Source: Rufibacter roseus (GTDB taxonomy: Bacteria; Bacteroidota; Bacteroidia; Cytophagales; Hymenobacteraceae). From it: DNA of 64,000 nt. The position numbers were made by a program, and so were the translations under genes. The notes under the pieces are model-generated. The model had not been told where the DNA came from. It was given only the letters and a program-made list of their open reading frames with translations, and ran no database searches. Position 1 is the first letter of the stretch. Every line of letters begins with the position of its first letter. Positions 51,523 to 59,513 of this stretch are shown piece after piece. The DNA lies in contig NZ_LRML01000005.1 in assembly GCF_001647285.1 (NCBI RefSeq), positions 1 to 64,000 on the forward strand, in the 5' to 3' direction.

Positions 51523-51957
51523 ATGTCTCCACTTTTTTTAGATGCCATAGCCCTTACTCACCGCCCAGATCTGGACGTGTTGTTTCTGCGCTGGCCTCAG
51601 CCCGTGTATGATTTTACGGTAAGAGAAGTGTACCAGCAGGTGCTTGAGCTAGCCGAAGCGACAAATGCCCGCTACTGGCTATTTGATATCCGGAGCCGGG
51701 GCCCTCTCTCAGACGCCGACAGCCACTGGGTTAGAAACGAGTTTTACCCAACGCTGCACGAGAAGTTTGATCATATTACCCATGTAGCATATCTACTTAC
51801 TCCCGCCCACGCCGAAGACCATTTCACCATAAAGGCGGCAGAAGAGTCAAGAAAGCAAAGCTGGTATGGCAAATGCGCCGATTTTGAAGGCTTCACCTCT
51901 GAGACGGAAGCGTTACACTGGCTTAAAAAATGTCAGTTGGCCGAAGTGGAAAAATAG
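51523..51957 (+). CDS. STAS/SpoIIAA-like domain protein (paralogue 2)
   Basis: A 144-residue protein from ATG 51523; the longer frame begins in unrelated sequence. Alternating strands and helices (LDVLFLRWPQPVYDF, ARYWLFDIRSRGPLSDAD, ITHVAYLLTPAHAED, TEALHWLKKCQ) match the layout of 8185-8559. There is no catalytic motif or membrane segment. It is followed by a GC-rich terminator and then the arsenic locus. Confidence 0.65.
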   Translation: MSPLFLDAIALTHRPDLDVLFLRWPQPVYDFTVREVYQQVLELAEATNARYWLFDIRSRGPLSDADSHWVRNEFYPTLHEKFDHITHVAYLLTPAHAEDHFTIKAAEESRKQSWYGKCADFEGFTSETEALHWLKKCQLAEVEK

Positions 51958-51982
51958 CCACCTCCTTTTTTAAGACACACCC

Positions 51983-52005
51983 GCCCGATGGTACCACCGT
52001 CGGGC
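51983..52005 (+). terminator. Terminator after STAS-like paralogue 2
   Basis: A stem GCCCGATGGT / ACCGTCGGGC with a minimal loop, then TTTTTTATTTTTT: a textbook intrinsic terminator. Confidence 0.88.
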
Positions 52006-52030
52006 TTTTTTATTTTTTAAGCCTACGGTT

Positions 52031-52059
52031 TTGCTTTTTCAATATCAATCGTATATTTG
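52031..52059 (+). promoter_or_regulatory. Promoter of the arsenic operon
   Basis: TTG (52031-52033) and TATATTTG (52052-52059), 18 nt apart, with transcription expected about 12-15 nt before arsR. ATCAATCGTATATTTGCGAT around the -7 box is a plausible ArsR operator (imperfect symmetry), which is an inference. Confidence 0.6.
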
Positions 52060-52077
52060 CGATAAACAATTACACCC

Positions 52078-52413
52078 ATGGCGTACACCAAAAAAGAAGC
52101 GTTTGATGTAGATACTGTAGCGCTGGCGAATTTAGCCAAAGCATTGAGCCACCCTGCGCGTATTGCCATTCTGCGGTTGCTGGCCCAGCGGCAGTCCTGC
52201 ATCTGCGGTGATATTGTGGCAGAACTGCCACTCTCGCAATCCACCGTATCGCAACACCTAAAGGAACTGAAGCAAGCCGGTTTGATCACCGGCGACATTG
52301 ACGGCCCTAGGGTTTGCTACTGCCTGAATGTAAAACAGTGGCAAATAGCCCGCACCTATTTCGAGAAGCTCTTTACTGATTTGAATTCCTGTACCTCTCA
52401 AAACTGTTGTTAA
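52078..52413 (+). CDS. arsR: ArsR-family metalloregulatory repressor
   Basis: A 111-residue winged-helix repressor. [16 protein letters not shown] precedes the metal-site motif SCICGDIV (Cys41, Cys43). The recognition helix is [19 protein letters not shown], and the wing follows. C-terminal Cys residues (NSCTSQNCC) could also bind As(III). Repression should lift on arsenite binding. arsI follows after 2 nt. Confidence 0.92.
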   Translation: MAYTKKEAFDVDTVALANLAKALSHPARIAILRLLAQRQSCICGDIVAELPLSQSTVSQHLKELKQAGLITGDIDGPRVCYCLNVKQWQIARTYFEKLFTDLNSCTSQNCC

Positions 52414-52415
52414 CT

Positions 52416-52967
52416 ATGCAAACCAATACAACTTTTCCGCGCATGCACGTGAGTTATTACGTGTCTGACATCACCAAAACCGTAGATTTCTACACCGCTT
52501 TCTTTGGACAAGCGCCTGCTAAGCAGAAAACTGATTATGCTAAATTTGTGCTGGACTCGCCCAGCCTGATTATTTCTTTTGTGCAGAACCCCGACCGGGT
52601 ACAGCCGCACTTTGGGCACCTGGGCTTTCAGGTAGAAAGCCAAGCTGAACTGCTCGCTCGTTTGGAGGATATAAAAGCCAATGGCTTACCTATTCTAGAA
52701 GAGATAGGTACCAACTGCTGCTATGCCACTCAAGACAAATTCTGGATAACCGACCCAGACGGAGTGCAGTGGGAGGTCTACTACTTCCACGCCGACGCCG
52801 AATTCAACGACCCACATTACCAAACCCAGGAAGCTACCGCCTGCTGCCTGCCACCCGCCCAGGAAGCCCCTGCCGCTCAAAAGGAGTTGACGTTTATTTC
52901 CCTCTCTTCATTAGGGGTAAATACAACCGAGGGTGAAACTTGTACGCCCGGCGGCGGTTGTTGCTAG
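52416..52967 (+). CDS. arsI: ArsI-type organoarsenical C-As lyase (glyoxalase fold)
   Basis: A 183-residue vicinal-oxygen-chelate protein. I use ATG 52416, not the TTG at 52407. Metal ligands expected for ArsI are visible: His11 (MHVSYYVSD), His68 (FGHLGF) and Glu120 (WEVYYF). The vicinal pair Cys101-Cys102 in GTNCCYATQDKFW matches the trivalent-arsenic site of ArsI. A Cys-rich tail (TACCLPP and CTPGGGCC) could add arsenic binding. ArsI cleaves methyl-As(III) or aromatic arsenicals. CadI-like binding proteins are an alternative. Confidence 0.85.
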   Translation: MQTNTTFPRMHVSYYVSDITKTVDFYTAFFGQAPAKQKTDYAKFVLDSPSLIISFVQNPDRVQPHFGHLGFQVESQAELLARLEDIKANGLPILEEIGTNCCYATQDKFWITDPDGVQWEVYYFHADAEFNDPHYQTQEATACCLPPAQEAPAAQKELTFISLSSLGVNTTEGETCTPGGGCC

Positions 52968-53009
52968 TTTTTATAATGATTAATGAACAATGAGTAATAA
53001 TTAGTGTCT

Positions 53010-53045
53010 GTTTTAGCCTTTTTTCTAAAAAAACAGGCCTAAAAC
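53010..53045. repeat. Family A palindrome, copy 19
   Basis: A 36-nt copy with CTG at the left flank, 43 nt past arsI, between arsI and acr3. Confidence 0.8.
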
Positions 53046-53056
53046 CTATACGCTGC

Positions 53057-53198
53057 CTTTGTTGGTGTTCTCACCAACAAACCATTTAGCGGCCCAAGTT
53101 GAAATTTCTCAGATTTCTGTTTTTCAGAAGAAAGCCTTATCTAATCTTTCGGCTTACAGACGGAGTTATACTTGTTGGTGATAACACCAACAAGGGCT
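53057..53198. repeat. Two family C-type cores (TTGTTGGTG... )
   Basis: TTTGTTGGTGTTCTCACCAA (53057 on) and CTTGTTGGTGATAACACCAA (53175 on) are short palindromes sharing the TTGTTGGTG core of families at 7133 and 49813. Confidence 0.6.
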
Positions 53199-53283
53199 AA
53201 AATGACAGCAGAAAATTTTACCCATTCTTCATTTCCAACTACACATTAATCATTGGTCATTACTCATTAATCATTTCAATAGA

Positions 53284-54312
53284 GTGGAACAGAAAAAGAC
53301 CATCCCTTTCTTTGACCGCTACCTCACCGTTTGGGTGGCATTATGCATAATGGGCGGAGTAGCCCTGGGCTATTTGGCTGGCGACAGCATTGAGGTATTG
53401 AGCAGCTGGGAAATAGCACGGGTAAATGTGCCGGTGGCTGTCTTGGTGTGGCTCATGATTTACCCCATGATGCTGCAAATTGACTTTGGGAGCCTGAAAA
53501 ACGTGGGCAGAAAACCAAAAGGACTGGTGCTGACGCTGGTGATCAACTGGCTGATTAAGCCCTTCACCATGGCTTTTTTTGCCTGGCTGTTCTTCTCTAA
53601 CTTATACCAAGCCTGGATTTCACCAGACGTGGCAGGGGAGTACATTGCCGGGGCTATCATTCTAGGTGCCGCCCCCTGTACCGCCATGGTGTTTGTATGG
53701 TCCTATCTCACCGACGGCGACCCTAACTACACCTTGGTGCAGGTATCGGTAAACGACCTTATAATCTTGGTTGCCTTCATACCTATTGTTGGGTTGCTGC
53801 TAGGCATAACGGATGTGGCTATTCCTTATGAAACACTGATTGCCAGTGTAGTCATTTTTGTAGTTATCCCTTTGGTTTCGGGGTATATCACCAACAGGGT
53901 GCTCATTAAATCAAAAGGCGAAGTATGGTTTAAAGGTAAGTTTCTGCCTAAGCTGAAACCTGTTAGTATTCTGGCTTTGCTCCTGACATTAGTGTTGTTG
54001 TTTGCTTTTCAGGGGCAGAACATACTTGACAATCCGTTCATCATCTTATTGGTGGCCATTCCTCTTACTATTCAGACCTATCTCATTTTCTTTTTAGCCT
54101 GGTACGGCGGCCGCTGGCTTAAACTGCCACACGCCATCTGCTCCCCCGCCGCTATGATAGGAGCCAGCAACTTCTTTGAATTGGCAGTGGCAGTGGCCAT
54201 TTCTTTGTTTGGACTGCAGAGTCCGGCAGCACTGGTGACGGTGGTGGGCGTATTGGTTGAGGTGCCTATTATGCTGTCATTGGTGGCGTTTGCCAACAGA
54301 AATAAGTTTTAA
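53284..54312 (+). CDS. arsB: ACR3-family arsenite efflux transporter
   Basis: A 342-residue permease with ten membrane helices that exports As(III) using the proton gradient. The start is GTG at 53284, since no nearby ATG is in frame. [20 protein letters not shown] is a typical ACR3 start. The essential Cys132 sits in [15 protein letters not shown] and the conserved Glu in [10 protein letters not shown]. The symbol arsB is used loosely here; acr3 is equally apt. It is followed after 21 nt by a metallophosphoesterase gene. Confidence 0.93.
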   Translation: MEQKKTIPFFDRYLTVWVALCIMGGVALGYLAGDSIEVLSSWEIARVNVPVAVLVWLMIYPMMLQIDFGSLKNVGRKPKGLVLTLVINWLIKPFTMAFFAWLFFSNLYQAWISPDVAGEYIAGAIILGAAPCTAMVFVWSYLTDGDPNYTLVQVSVNDLIILVAFIPIVGLLLGITDVAIPYETLIASVVIFVVIPLVSGYITNRVLIKSKGEVWFKGKFLPKLKPVSILALLLTLVLLFAFQGQNILDNPFIILLVAIPLTIQTYLIFFLAWYGGRWLKLPHAICSPAAMIGASNFFELAVAVAISLFGLQSPAALVTVVGVLVEVPIMLSLVAFANRNKF

Positions 54313-54333
54313 CTACGCTAAAAATACTGAACT

Positions 54334-55107
54334 ATGAAAATCGCGCTGTTCTCAGACATTCACGCCAACCTGCCGGCACTGGAGGCTTTTTTTCAAGATC
54401 TGGAAATCACTCAACCCGATGCCGTTTACTGCCTCGGAGATTTAGTGGGCTATAACGTGTGGCCCAACGAGGTTATTAACGAAATCCGGAAGAGAGGCAT
54501 TCCTACCATTGCCGGCAACTATGACTATGGCGTGGGCCGCTCCTCAGATGACTGCGGATGCGCTTACAAAACCGACCACGACAAAGACAACGGTGCCCAA
54601 TCTATTGCATACACCAACCATCTGGTAAAGCCCGAGGAGCGGCGTTATCTGCGCACTTTGCCTGCCCACCTGCAGCTGGAGTTCCAGCTGAATGACCACC
54701 CGCTGTTCCTGCTCATGGTGCACGGCAGCCCGCGCAAAATAAACGAGTACCTGTTTGAGGACCGCGAGGAGAAAAGCATGGTGCGCATCATGGAGAATGC
54801 CAATGCTGATTTGCTGTTCTTCGGACACACGCACAAGCCCTACCACCGCACGTTTGAATATGATCTGAACGGCCAAACAGCCTACCGCCATGCTATTAAT
54901 TTAGGCTCTATTGGCAAACCAAAAGACGGAGACCCCCGCGGCTGCTATGTACTCGTCACCCTGAACGACAACAGCAGCAAGTTTGACAAAGACAGCATTC
55001 AGGTAGAATTCAGGCGGGTGAGTTATGATGTGGAAAAAGCCGCGCAGGCCGTAGAGAACAGTCCCCTGCCCAATGACTTTGCCGACATGCTAAGAAAGGC
55101 TTACTAG
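54334..55107 (+). CDS. Calcineurin-like metallophosphoesterase (YfcE type)
   Basis: A 257-residue phosphoesterase. Metal-site motifs are FSDIHANLPAL (Asp, His), LGDLVGYNVWPNEV, AGNYDYGVG (a GNYD in place of GNHD), VHGSPRK, and FFGHTHKPYH. An acidic Cys-containing loop (SSDDCGCAYKTDHDKDNG) is unusual. It lies 21 nt after acr3, so it is probably in the arsenic transcript. It may act on phosphoesters related to arsenate stress, which is speculation. Confidence 0.88.
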   Translation: MKIALFSDIHANLPALEAFFQDLEITQPDAVYCLGDLVGYNVWPNEVINEIRKRGIPTIAGNYDYGVGRSSDDCGCAYKTDHDKDNGAQSIAYTNHLVKPEERRYLRTLPAHLQLEFQLNDHPLFLLMVHGSPRKINEYLFEDREEKSMVRIMENANADLLFFGHTHKPYHRTFEYDLNGQTAYRHAINLGSIGKPKDGDPRGCYVLVTLNDNSSKFDKDSIQVEFRRVSYDVEKAAQAVENSPLPNDFADMLRKAY

Positions 55108-55207
55108 CTTCCGTGAGGCAAAACACACCAATTTCAGCAAATCTAAAGGCTCATGGGCTTACAATAATGGGCAAACGAAAGATTCTCTTGGATGGGCTAT
55201 CTTAGCG

Positions 55208-55241
55208 CTTTTAGCCTGCTTTTCAAAAACAGCTTTAAAAC
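55208..55241. repeat. Family A palindrome, copy 20
   Basis: A 34-nt copy with two bases missing in the centre. It abuts the following terminator stem. Confidence 0.7.
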
Positions 55242-55278
55242 ACAAAAGCGGATGCTTGGCCGAACATCCGCTTTTTGT
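55242..55278 (+). terminator. Terminator after the arsenic operon
   Basis: A stem ACAAAAGCGGATG / CATCCGCTTTTTGT with a 10-nt loop and TTTTTGTT. It probably works in both directions. Confidence 0.8.
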
Positions 55279-55452
55279 TATGGAATAGTATATATTGCTA
55301 GATGGGAGCCTGCTTTACCGGTATAAGCTACTCACCATTCGGGAAGAGAACTCTAAAAGAAGTGGGCGGTTTTGCATTCCAACTACACTTTCACTTTCCC
55401 GCCGCCAACACTTCTTCTATATTTTATCCAATAATTAAATAAAGGATATATT

Positions 55453-55860
55453 TTATATAGACATGTCTCTATGGCTCACTTTCATTTCGGCGGCTTTCTC
55501 AGCCTTTAATATTGCCAGCATCTGTTTGGCTGGTACATACGCCTCACGCTTACGCTGTATAAGGGCACGTTTTTTTATGAATTTCCTAAACCCTATGTAA
55601 CCAATTCCTAACCCCAGTGGTATCAGTACCGCTGCTAAGTACATTGAAACGGTAGAATTAAAAAATTGATGCAATGAAATACCTACCACTATCAATGAGA
55701 GAGCGGTTCTTAGGTAGGCTAAAAAAGTACGCTCGTTGGAGAACTCAGTACGTTCAATGGCCAACGTGTCCTTTATTTCAGCATTTGCCTTTTGCTGTAT
55801 TTTGAGGTCTCTCTTTACCTCTTTTCTAAATTCCGGTGTCATGTAAATGTTATATTCCAT
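55453..55860 (-). CDS. DUF202/YidH family membrane protein
   Basis: A 135-residue protein. The diagnostic SNERTFLAYLRTALSLIVVG is at about 41-60, followed by two more hydrophobic segments (66-86 and 88-95). Basic/charged ends lie outside. Family function is unknown. An ATG 18 nt downstream (MTPEFRKEV) is a possible alternative start. Confidence 0.85.
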   Translation of the reverse strand: MEYNIYMTPEFRKEVKRDLKIQQKANAEIKDTLAIERTEFSNERTFLAYLRTALSLIVVGISLHQFFNSTVSMYLAAVLIPLGLGIGYIGFRKFIKKRALIQRKREAYVPAKQMLAILKAEKAAEMKVSHRDMSI

Positions 55861-56040
55861 AGTACACTTATATACGCCCCTATTTTGCTTTTGATATAGC
55901 TATAAATATAATTTTAAAAAGAACATAATTGCATATTTGAAATAAAACGTATAAGCAGAGAGAATTTATTTTAGTTTACGTTTTTTTGTTAGTTGAAAAA
56001 GCATCAACTGATTCAGTGCAGCTTGCTAAATCAAAGTGCT

Positions 56041-56691
56041 ATGAAAAATATTTATCTTGCTTTTTGTCTGTTATTAACTTTCTCTGTGTGTAGTGGAATA
56101 ACCGCTTCTGCCCAAGCTCAAACCTCCACCTCTTCTGACACTGTTCTTACCAAAACAACTATCAAAGACAACACTATTTTTTGGCAGCAAGACCATTTGG
56201 TACAGCACAAGGGCGGGCGCCTGCTGAAAGTGCAGGACCCTATACAATATGAGAATGGCACCATAGTTTTTGCAGACGGCCGCGTGCGCACCCCCGACGG
56301 CAAAACGCTTGTACTTGAAAAGAAGCATGCCATTAATCCGAAAGGACGAATTGTGCTGGTGGCAGACGATCTCTTCACGCATGACACAATAATTAAGCAT
56401 GAGCGCCAAACCGTGGGCGATACCGAAACCCGCATTGTGGTCATAGATGGTAAAATAGCCTCTGTGGCAAATAATAAAGAGCAGCAGGTATACAGCACAG
56501 GACTCAATGAGAAGGCACAGCTTCTGGAGAAAATGACAGAGTTACTGGAGCAGCGTTTAAAGTTGCTAGAAACCGCTCTTACCCCTGCCGAAATGAGAAA
56601 AATACAGGGCTATTACGACGGCCTTAATAAGCAGATTACCATTGTTGAGGAGGAAATAAAATCCCTGACGTCTAGTGTTAAAAACCCTTAG
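56041..56691 (+). CDS. Secreted protein with DUF6799-like repeats
   Basis: A 216-residue protein from ATG 56041; an in-frame TTG 48 nt upstream has no signal-like sequence. The signal peptide ends around ITASAQAQ. Two short repeated beta-hairpin units (LVQHKGGRLLKVQDPIQYENG and TIVFADGRVRTPDGKTLVL, each short) resemble DUF6799. The C-terminus is a coiled coil (about 160-210) rich in Leu and Glu. The YitT gene follows 12 nt later. Confidence 0.62.
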   Translation: MKNIYLAFCLLLTFSVCSGITASAQAQTSTSSDTVLTKTTIKDNTIFWQQDHLVQHKGGRLLKVQDPIQYENGTIVFADGRVRTPDGKTLVLEKKHAINPKGRIVLVADDLFTHDTIIKHERQTVGDTETRIVVIDGKIASVANNKEQQVYSTGLNEKAQLLEKMTELLEQRLKLLETALTPAEMRKIQGYYDGLNKQITIVEEEIKSLTSSVKNP

Positions 56692-56703
56692 TCTATTTAC
56701 GCT

Positions 56704-57591
56704 TTGAATACCCCAAACCCAATTCCGCCTGCCGAGTTAAAAACGAAACGCTTTTGGGGCCATTTCCGCGATGCCCTTTTAATCTGCATTGGCGTTTGCT
56801 CCGCAGGTTTAGGACTCAAGGGATTCCTGATCCCCAACCACTTTATAGACGGCGGGGTAACAGGGCTTTCCATGCTCTTGTCTAAAAGCACAGGCTTGCC
56901 TTTACCGCTGCTGATTTTGGTTATCAACGCGCCATTTCTCATTGCCGGCTACCGCCAGGTTAGCCGCACCTTTGCTTTTACCAGCTTATTAGCAGTTATG
57001 GGGCTGTCCCTGCTCCTGCTATTTATTGAGTTACCCTCCATTACAGATGATCTGCTGCTGACAGCGGTATTTGGAGGATTCTTTCTGGGCGCCGGCATTG
57101 GCCTTTCTATTAGGGGAGGCAGTGTGTTAGACGGCACCGAGATCCTTGCGCTACTAGTGAGCAAACGAACCAGCCTCACCATTGGCGACGTAATTTTGGT
57201 GATCAACCTTATTTTGTTCTTGGTAGCTGCCTTTTTGCTTGGGCCAGAACCTGCCATGTACTCGGTACTTACCTACCTCACTGCATCTAAAACCATTGAC
57301 TTTATTATTCATGGTATTGAAGAATACACCGGCGTTACCATAGTTTCAGTACATAGTGATGCCCTGCGCCAGAGCATTCTTACCCAGCTGGGCAGAGCGG
57401 TTACTATATACAAAGGCCAGCGCGGTTTCTCAGGCGACGAGGTAGATATTTTATACTGTGTGGTGACTCGCTTAGAAGTACAGCGCCTGAAGACGCTTAT
57501 CTCAGAGATGGATCCGTCTGCCTTCATGATCATGCACAGCATTAACGACACCTCTGGGGGCATGATCAAGAAAAGACCGCTTTCTCATTAA
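56704..57591 (+). CDS. YitT family membrane protein with DUF2179 domain
   Basis: A 295-residue protein. The start is TTG at 56704. The DUF161 (YitT) part has about five membrane helices (GLGLKGFLIPNHFIDGGVTG and FFLGAGIGLSIRGGSVLDGT are typical). The cytoplasmic DUF2179 domain (about 210-285) contains KGQRGFSGDEVDILYCVVTR. The transport function of the family is unclear. Confidence 0.88.
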   Translation: MNTPNPIPPAELKTKRFWGHFRDALLICIGVCSAGLGLKGFLIPNHFIDGGVTGLSMLLSKSTGLPLPLLILVINAPFLIAGYRQVSRTFAFTSLLAVMGLSLLLLFIELPSITDDLLLTAVFGGFFLGAGIGLSIRGGSVLDGTEILALLVSKRTSLTIGDVILVINLILFLVAAFLLGPEPAMYSVLTYLTASKTIDFIIHGIEEYTGVTIVSVHSDALRQSILTQLGRAVTIYKGQRGFSGDEVDILYCVVTRLEVQRLKTLISEMDPSAFMIMHSINDTSGGMIKKRPLSH

Positions 57592-57608
57592 CCCCCTTCA
57601 CTGATTCT

Positions 57609-57644
57609 GTTTTAGGCTTCTTTTTGAAAAATCAAGCTTAAAAC
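57609..57644. repeat. Family A palindrome, copy 21
   Basis: A 36-nt copy with extended flanks (TTCTG / CAGAA), 18 nt past the YitT stop. Confidence 0.82.
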
Positions 57645-57781
57645 AGAAGCTATACTTCTTATTGAACACTTTTGGTTCAGTTTTTGAGGCAAAAGCATAA
57701 GTATAGTTTTACTCTTCATCAGTCTGCGGGGCAGGCGTTTGAAAAAAGCTAAAAAAATATTTATACATAAACCTTTGCCCA

Positions 57782-57812
57782 TTGCATTTAGGCGCAAGGT
57801 TTTTTATATTTG
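57782..57812 (+). promoter_or_regulatory. Promoter of the ECF sigma gene
   Basis: TTG (57782-57784) and TATATTTG (57805-57812), 20 nt apart: a good housekeeping promoter giving a leader of about 75 nt. Confidence 0.6.
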
Positions 57813-57893
57813 ATACACTTAAAAAACTTATCTATTCACGTTAACCTTACAATATGGCTTAAACCTCTACGTTACCTTAATTGTAGATTTTAG

Positions 57894-58493
57894 ATGAACA
57901 TAGTACAGCTCAGCGATTCGGCACTAGTAACGTCATATATCGCAGGTAACGAGAGTGCGTTTGAGGAATTGGTTAACCGTCATAAAAGCAAGGTTTTTAC
58001 CACCATTCTGCTTATAGTAAAAGATACCTACACTGCTGAGGACCTCTTGCAGGAAACCTTTGTGAAGGCTATCCATACTATGAAAAGCGGCCGTTACAAC
58101 GAAGAAGGAAAATTTTCATCCTGGATCTGCCGTATCGCCCATAACTTGGCTATTGACTATTTCCGGCGGGAGAAGCGGAGCCCAATGATTACCCTGGAAG
58201 ACGGCAGCAACGTGTTTAACACGCTGAGTTTCTCTGAGGAGTCAGTGGAATCCATCAGGATCAAAGAGGAAACCCATGCCCGGCTGCGTGAGCTAATTCA
58301 GCTTTTGCCACCGGCTCAGAAAGAGGTGCTGATCATGCGCCACTACGCTGACATGAGTTTTCAGGAGATTGCAGAGGCTACCGGAGTTAGCATTAACACG
58401 GCATTGGGCAGAATGAGATACGCATTAATCAATTTGCGGAAAAAAATGTCCAATGATATAGCAGCCTATGACAAAAACCTTTACTCAGAATGA
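57894..58493 (+). CDS. ECF-type RNA polymerase sigma factor
   Basis: A 199-residue sigma-70 family protein with region 2 (YIAGNESAFEELVNRHKSK, AEDLLQETFVKAI, SWICRIAHNLAIDYFRR) and region 4 (LPPAQKEVLIMRHYADMSFQ, EIAEATGVSINTALGRMRY). Region 3 is absent, as expected. It carries a housekeeping promoter and overlaps the next small gene by 26 nt. The regulon is unknown. Confidence 0.93.
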   Translation: MNIVQLSDSALVTSYIAGNESAFEELVNRHKSKVFTTILLIVKDTYTAEDLLQETFVKAIHTMKSGRYNEEGKFSSWICRIAHNLAIDYFRREKRSPMITLEDGSNVFNTLSFSEESVESIRIKEETHARLRELIQLLPPAQKEVLIMRHYADMSFQEIAEATGVSINTALGRMRYALINLRKKMSNDIAAYDKNLYSE

Positions 58494-58698
58494 CCTGGTA
58501 CAATATCTTTACAACGAGCTGCCCAGACGGCAGCGCCTTCAACTGGAACAGGCCTTAATGGTAGACCAGGAGTTGGCGGAAAGCTGTACCGACTTACTCC
58601 TGGCCCAACTTAGCCTGGACAATGCCTTCCGGCAGCCCAGCGATAAGGTAACCAACGCTATCATTAGTTATTCCAAAACTGTAAGTTTGCATCCGTAA
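58468..58698 (+). CDS. Small protein overlapping the sigma gene (possible anti-sigma or partner)
   Basis: A 76-residue, mostly helical, soluble protein. It begins inside the sigma gene (26-nt overlap, different frame), so translation should be coupled. DLVQYLYNELPRRQRLQLEQ and QELAESCTDLLLAQLSL resemble the N-terminal helices of ZAS-type anti-sigma proteins. The usual zinc-binding His-Cys-Cys set is absent and there is no membrane anchor. It is therefore a partner by position only. Confidence 0.7.
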   Translation: MTKTFTQNDLVQYLYNELPRRQRLQLEQALMVDQELAESCTDLLLAQLSLDNAFRQPSDKVTNAIISYSKTVSLHP

Positions 58699-58710
58699 CC
58701 GGATGCTAGC

Positions 58711-58738
58711 AAAAGCACCAGTTAATAGCTGGTGCTTT
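58711..58738. terminator. Terminator after the sigma operon
   Basis: A stem AAAAGCACCAG / CTGGTGCTTTT with a 7-nt loop, then T-rich sequence. The minus-strand lipoprotein gene stops 9 nt away, so it may act both ways. Confidence 0.8.
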
Positions 58739-58746
58739 TTTTGTGC

Positions 58747-59301
58747 TTAGTCTATTCTGGTGATGGATTTGCCGTTGGGGAACAATAACTGGATGACACC
58801 ATGCTCTCTATTATAATACATGGTGGCTGTATCGCTTAAATATGGAGTGCCTGGTTTAAAAGCCCTTATAGAATAAACATCTTTATAGGTTATTCCATTT
58901 ATTACTTTTGAAGATAATCTTGGTGAGAAAACTGCAGACCCAGATACAGTATAGTTATTGAACTGAATATTAAGCCCCCCAGCACCTGGATAAGAAATTA
59001 CTTCTGCACCAAGCGCAACAAATAAATACCCAGCTCCAGAAAAAGTAACTCTGTATTTTTCCTGAAACGTGTTTGTTGGGCCCATCATACCATTAAACTC
59101 GTAAAAATATCTTTCGTATTCAGTTTGCTTATATATGCCAACAACATTGTTGGTGTCTATAAACTTAATACTTTGCCCCTCATGATAACTCACAAAATCC
59201 AGTTCTCCTTCTGTAAATTTATTATAATCAGCCGGAGGGGTAATGCAAGAGCATAAACCTAAGAGAACGAAAGCAATAATAACTTTGCAAACCTTTAACA
59301 T
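58747..59301 (-). CDS. Hypothetical lipoprotein
   Basis: A 184-residue protein. The N-terminal VIIAFVLLGLCSC is a lipobox (LGLC or LCSC), suggesting a lipid-anchored envelope protein. The mature part is beta-rich with many Tyr, Asn and Gly. No domain is recognised. It is transcribed convergently with the sigma operon. Confidence 0.7.
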   Translation of the reverse strand: MLKVCKVIIAFVLLGLCSCITPPADYNKFTEGELDFVSYHEGQSIKFIDTNNVVGIYKQTEYERYFYEFNGMMGPTNTFQEKYRVTFSGAGYLFVALGAEVISYPGAGGLNIQFNNYTVSGSAVFSPRLSSKVINGITYKDVYSIRAFKPGTPYLSDTATMYYNREHGVIQLLFPNGKSITRID

Positions 59302-59360
59302 GCCAGCTGTCTGTTTACTTTTTAAATAATCTCCTCTGATTCTATTTACAAAAAATTACC

Positions 59361-59387
59361 AAGAACAGCTATTTTAAAAGCCTTGCG
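59361..59387. repeat. Short dispersed repeat AAGAACAGCTATTTTAAA, copy 2
   Basis: An 18-nt exact match to 20444-20461, then partial similarity. It lies upstream of the lipoprotein and nth genes. Confidence 0.4.
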
Positions 59388-59513
59388 GTCAGAAACAACA
59401 TAAACCACCTTTGCATGAGAGGTTGCCAAAATTAAAATAGCAGATTAACATGTAAGTAAACTCAGTTCAACACTTTTACATAAGTTTGCTTATCTATTTA
59501 TTATAATTTACGC

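Larger units (their letters stand above)
52974..53279. repeat. Inverted AATGATTAATGA arms flanking repeats
   Basis: The left arm 52974-53003 (ATGATTAATGAACAATGAGT) and right arm 53241-53279 (ATTACTCATTAATCATTTC and before) are imperfect inverted copies, 237 nt apart. Confidence 0.55.
52968..53283. other. Repeat-filled gap inside the arsenic locus, 316 bp
   Basis: AATGATTAATGA-type inverted arms (52974-53003 and 53241-53279) enclose a family A palindrome (53010-53045) and two TTGTTGGTG-type units (53057-53084 and 53176-53198). No arsC or remnant is recognisable. Confidence 0.7.
55108..55452. other. Convergent intergenic gap, 345 bp
   Basis: Holds a family A palindrome (55208-55241) and a terminator (55242-55278). 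The remaining 170 bp is AT-rich and I see no gene. Confidence 0.6.
57592..57893. other. Intergenic gap, 302 bp
   Basis: Contains a family A palindrome (57609-57644) right after the YitT stop and the sigma-factor promoter (57782-57812). Nothing else is recognisable. Confidence 0.65.

Noticed and set aside
52968-53283. A decayed arsC between arsI and acr3
   Set aside because: I found no CX5R-type phosphatase motif or other arsC trace; the gap is accounted for by repeats.
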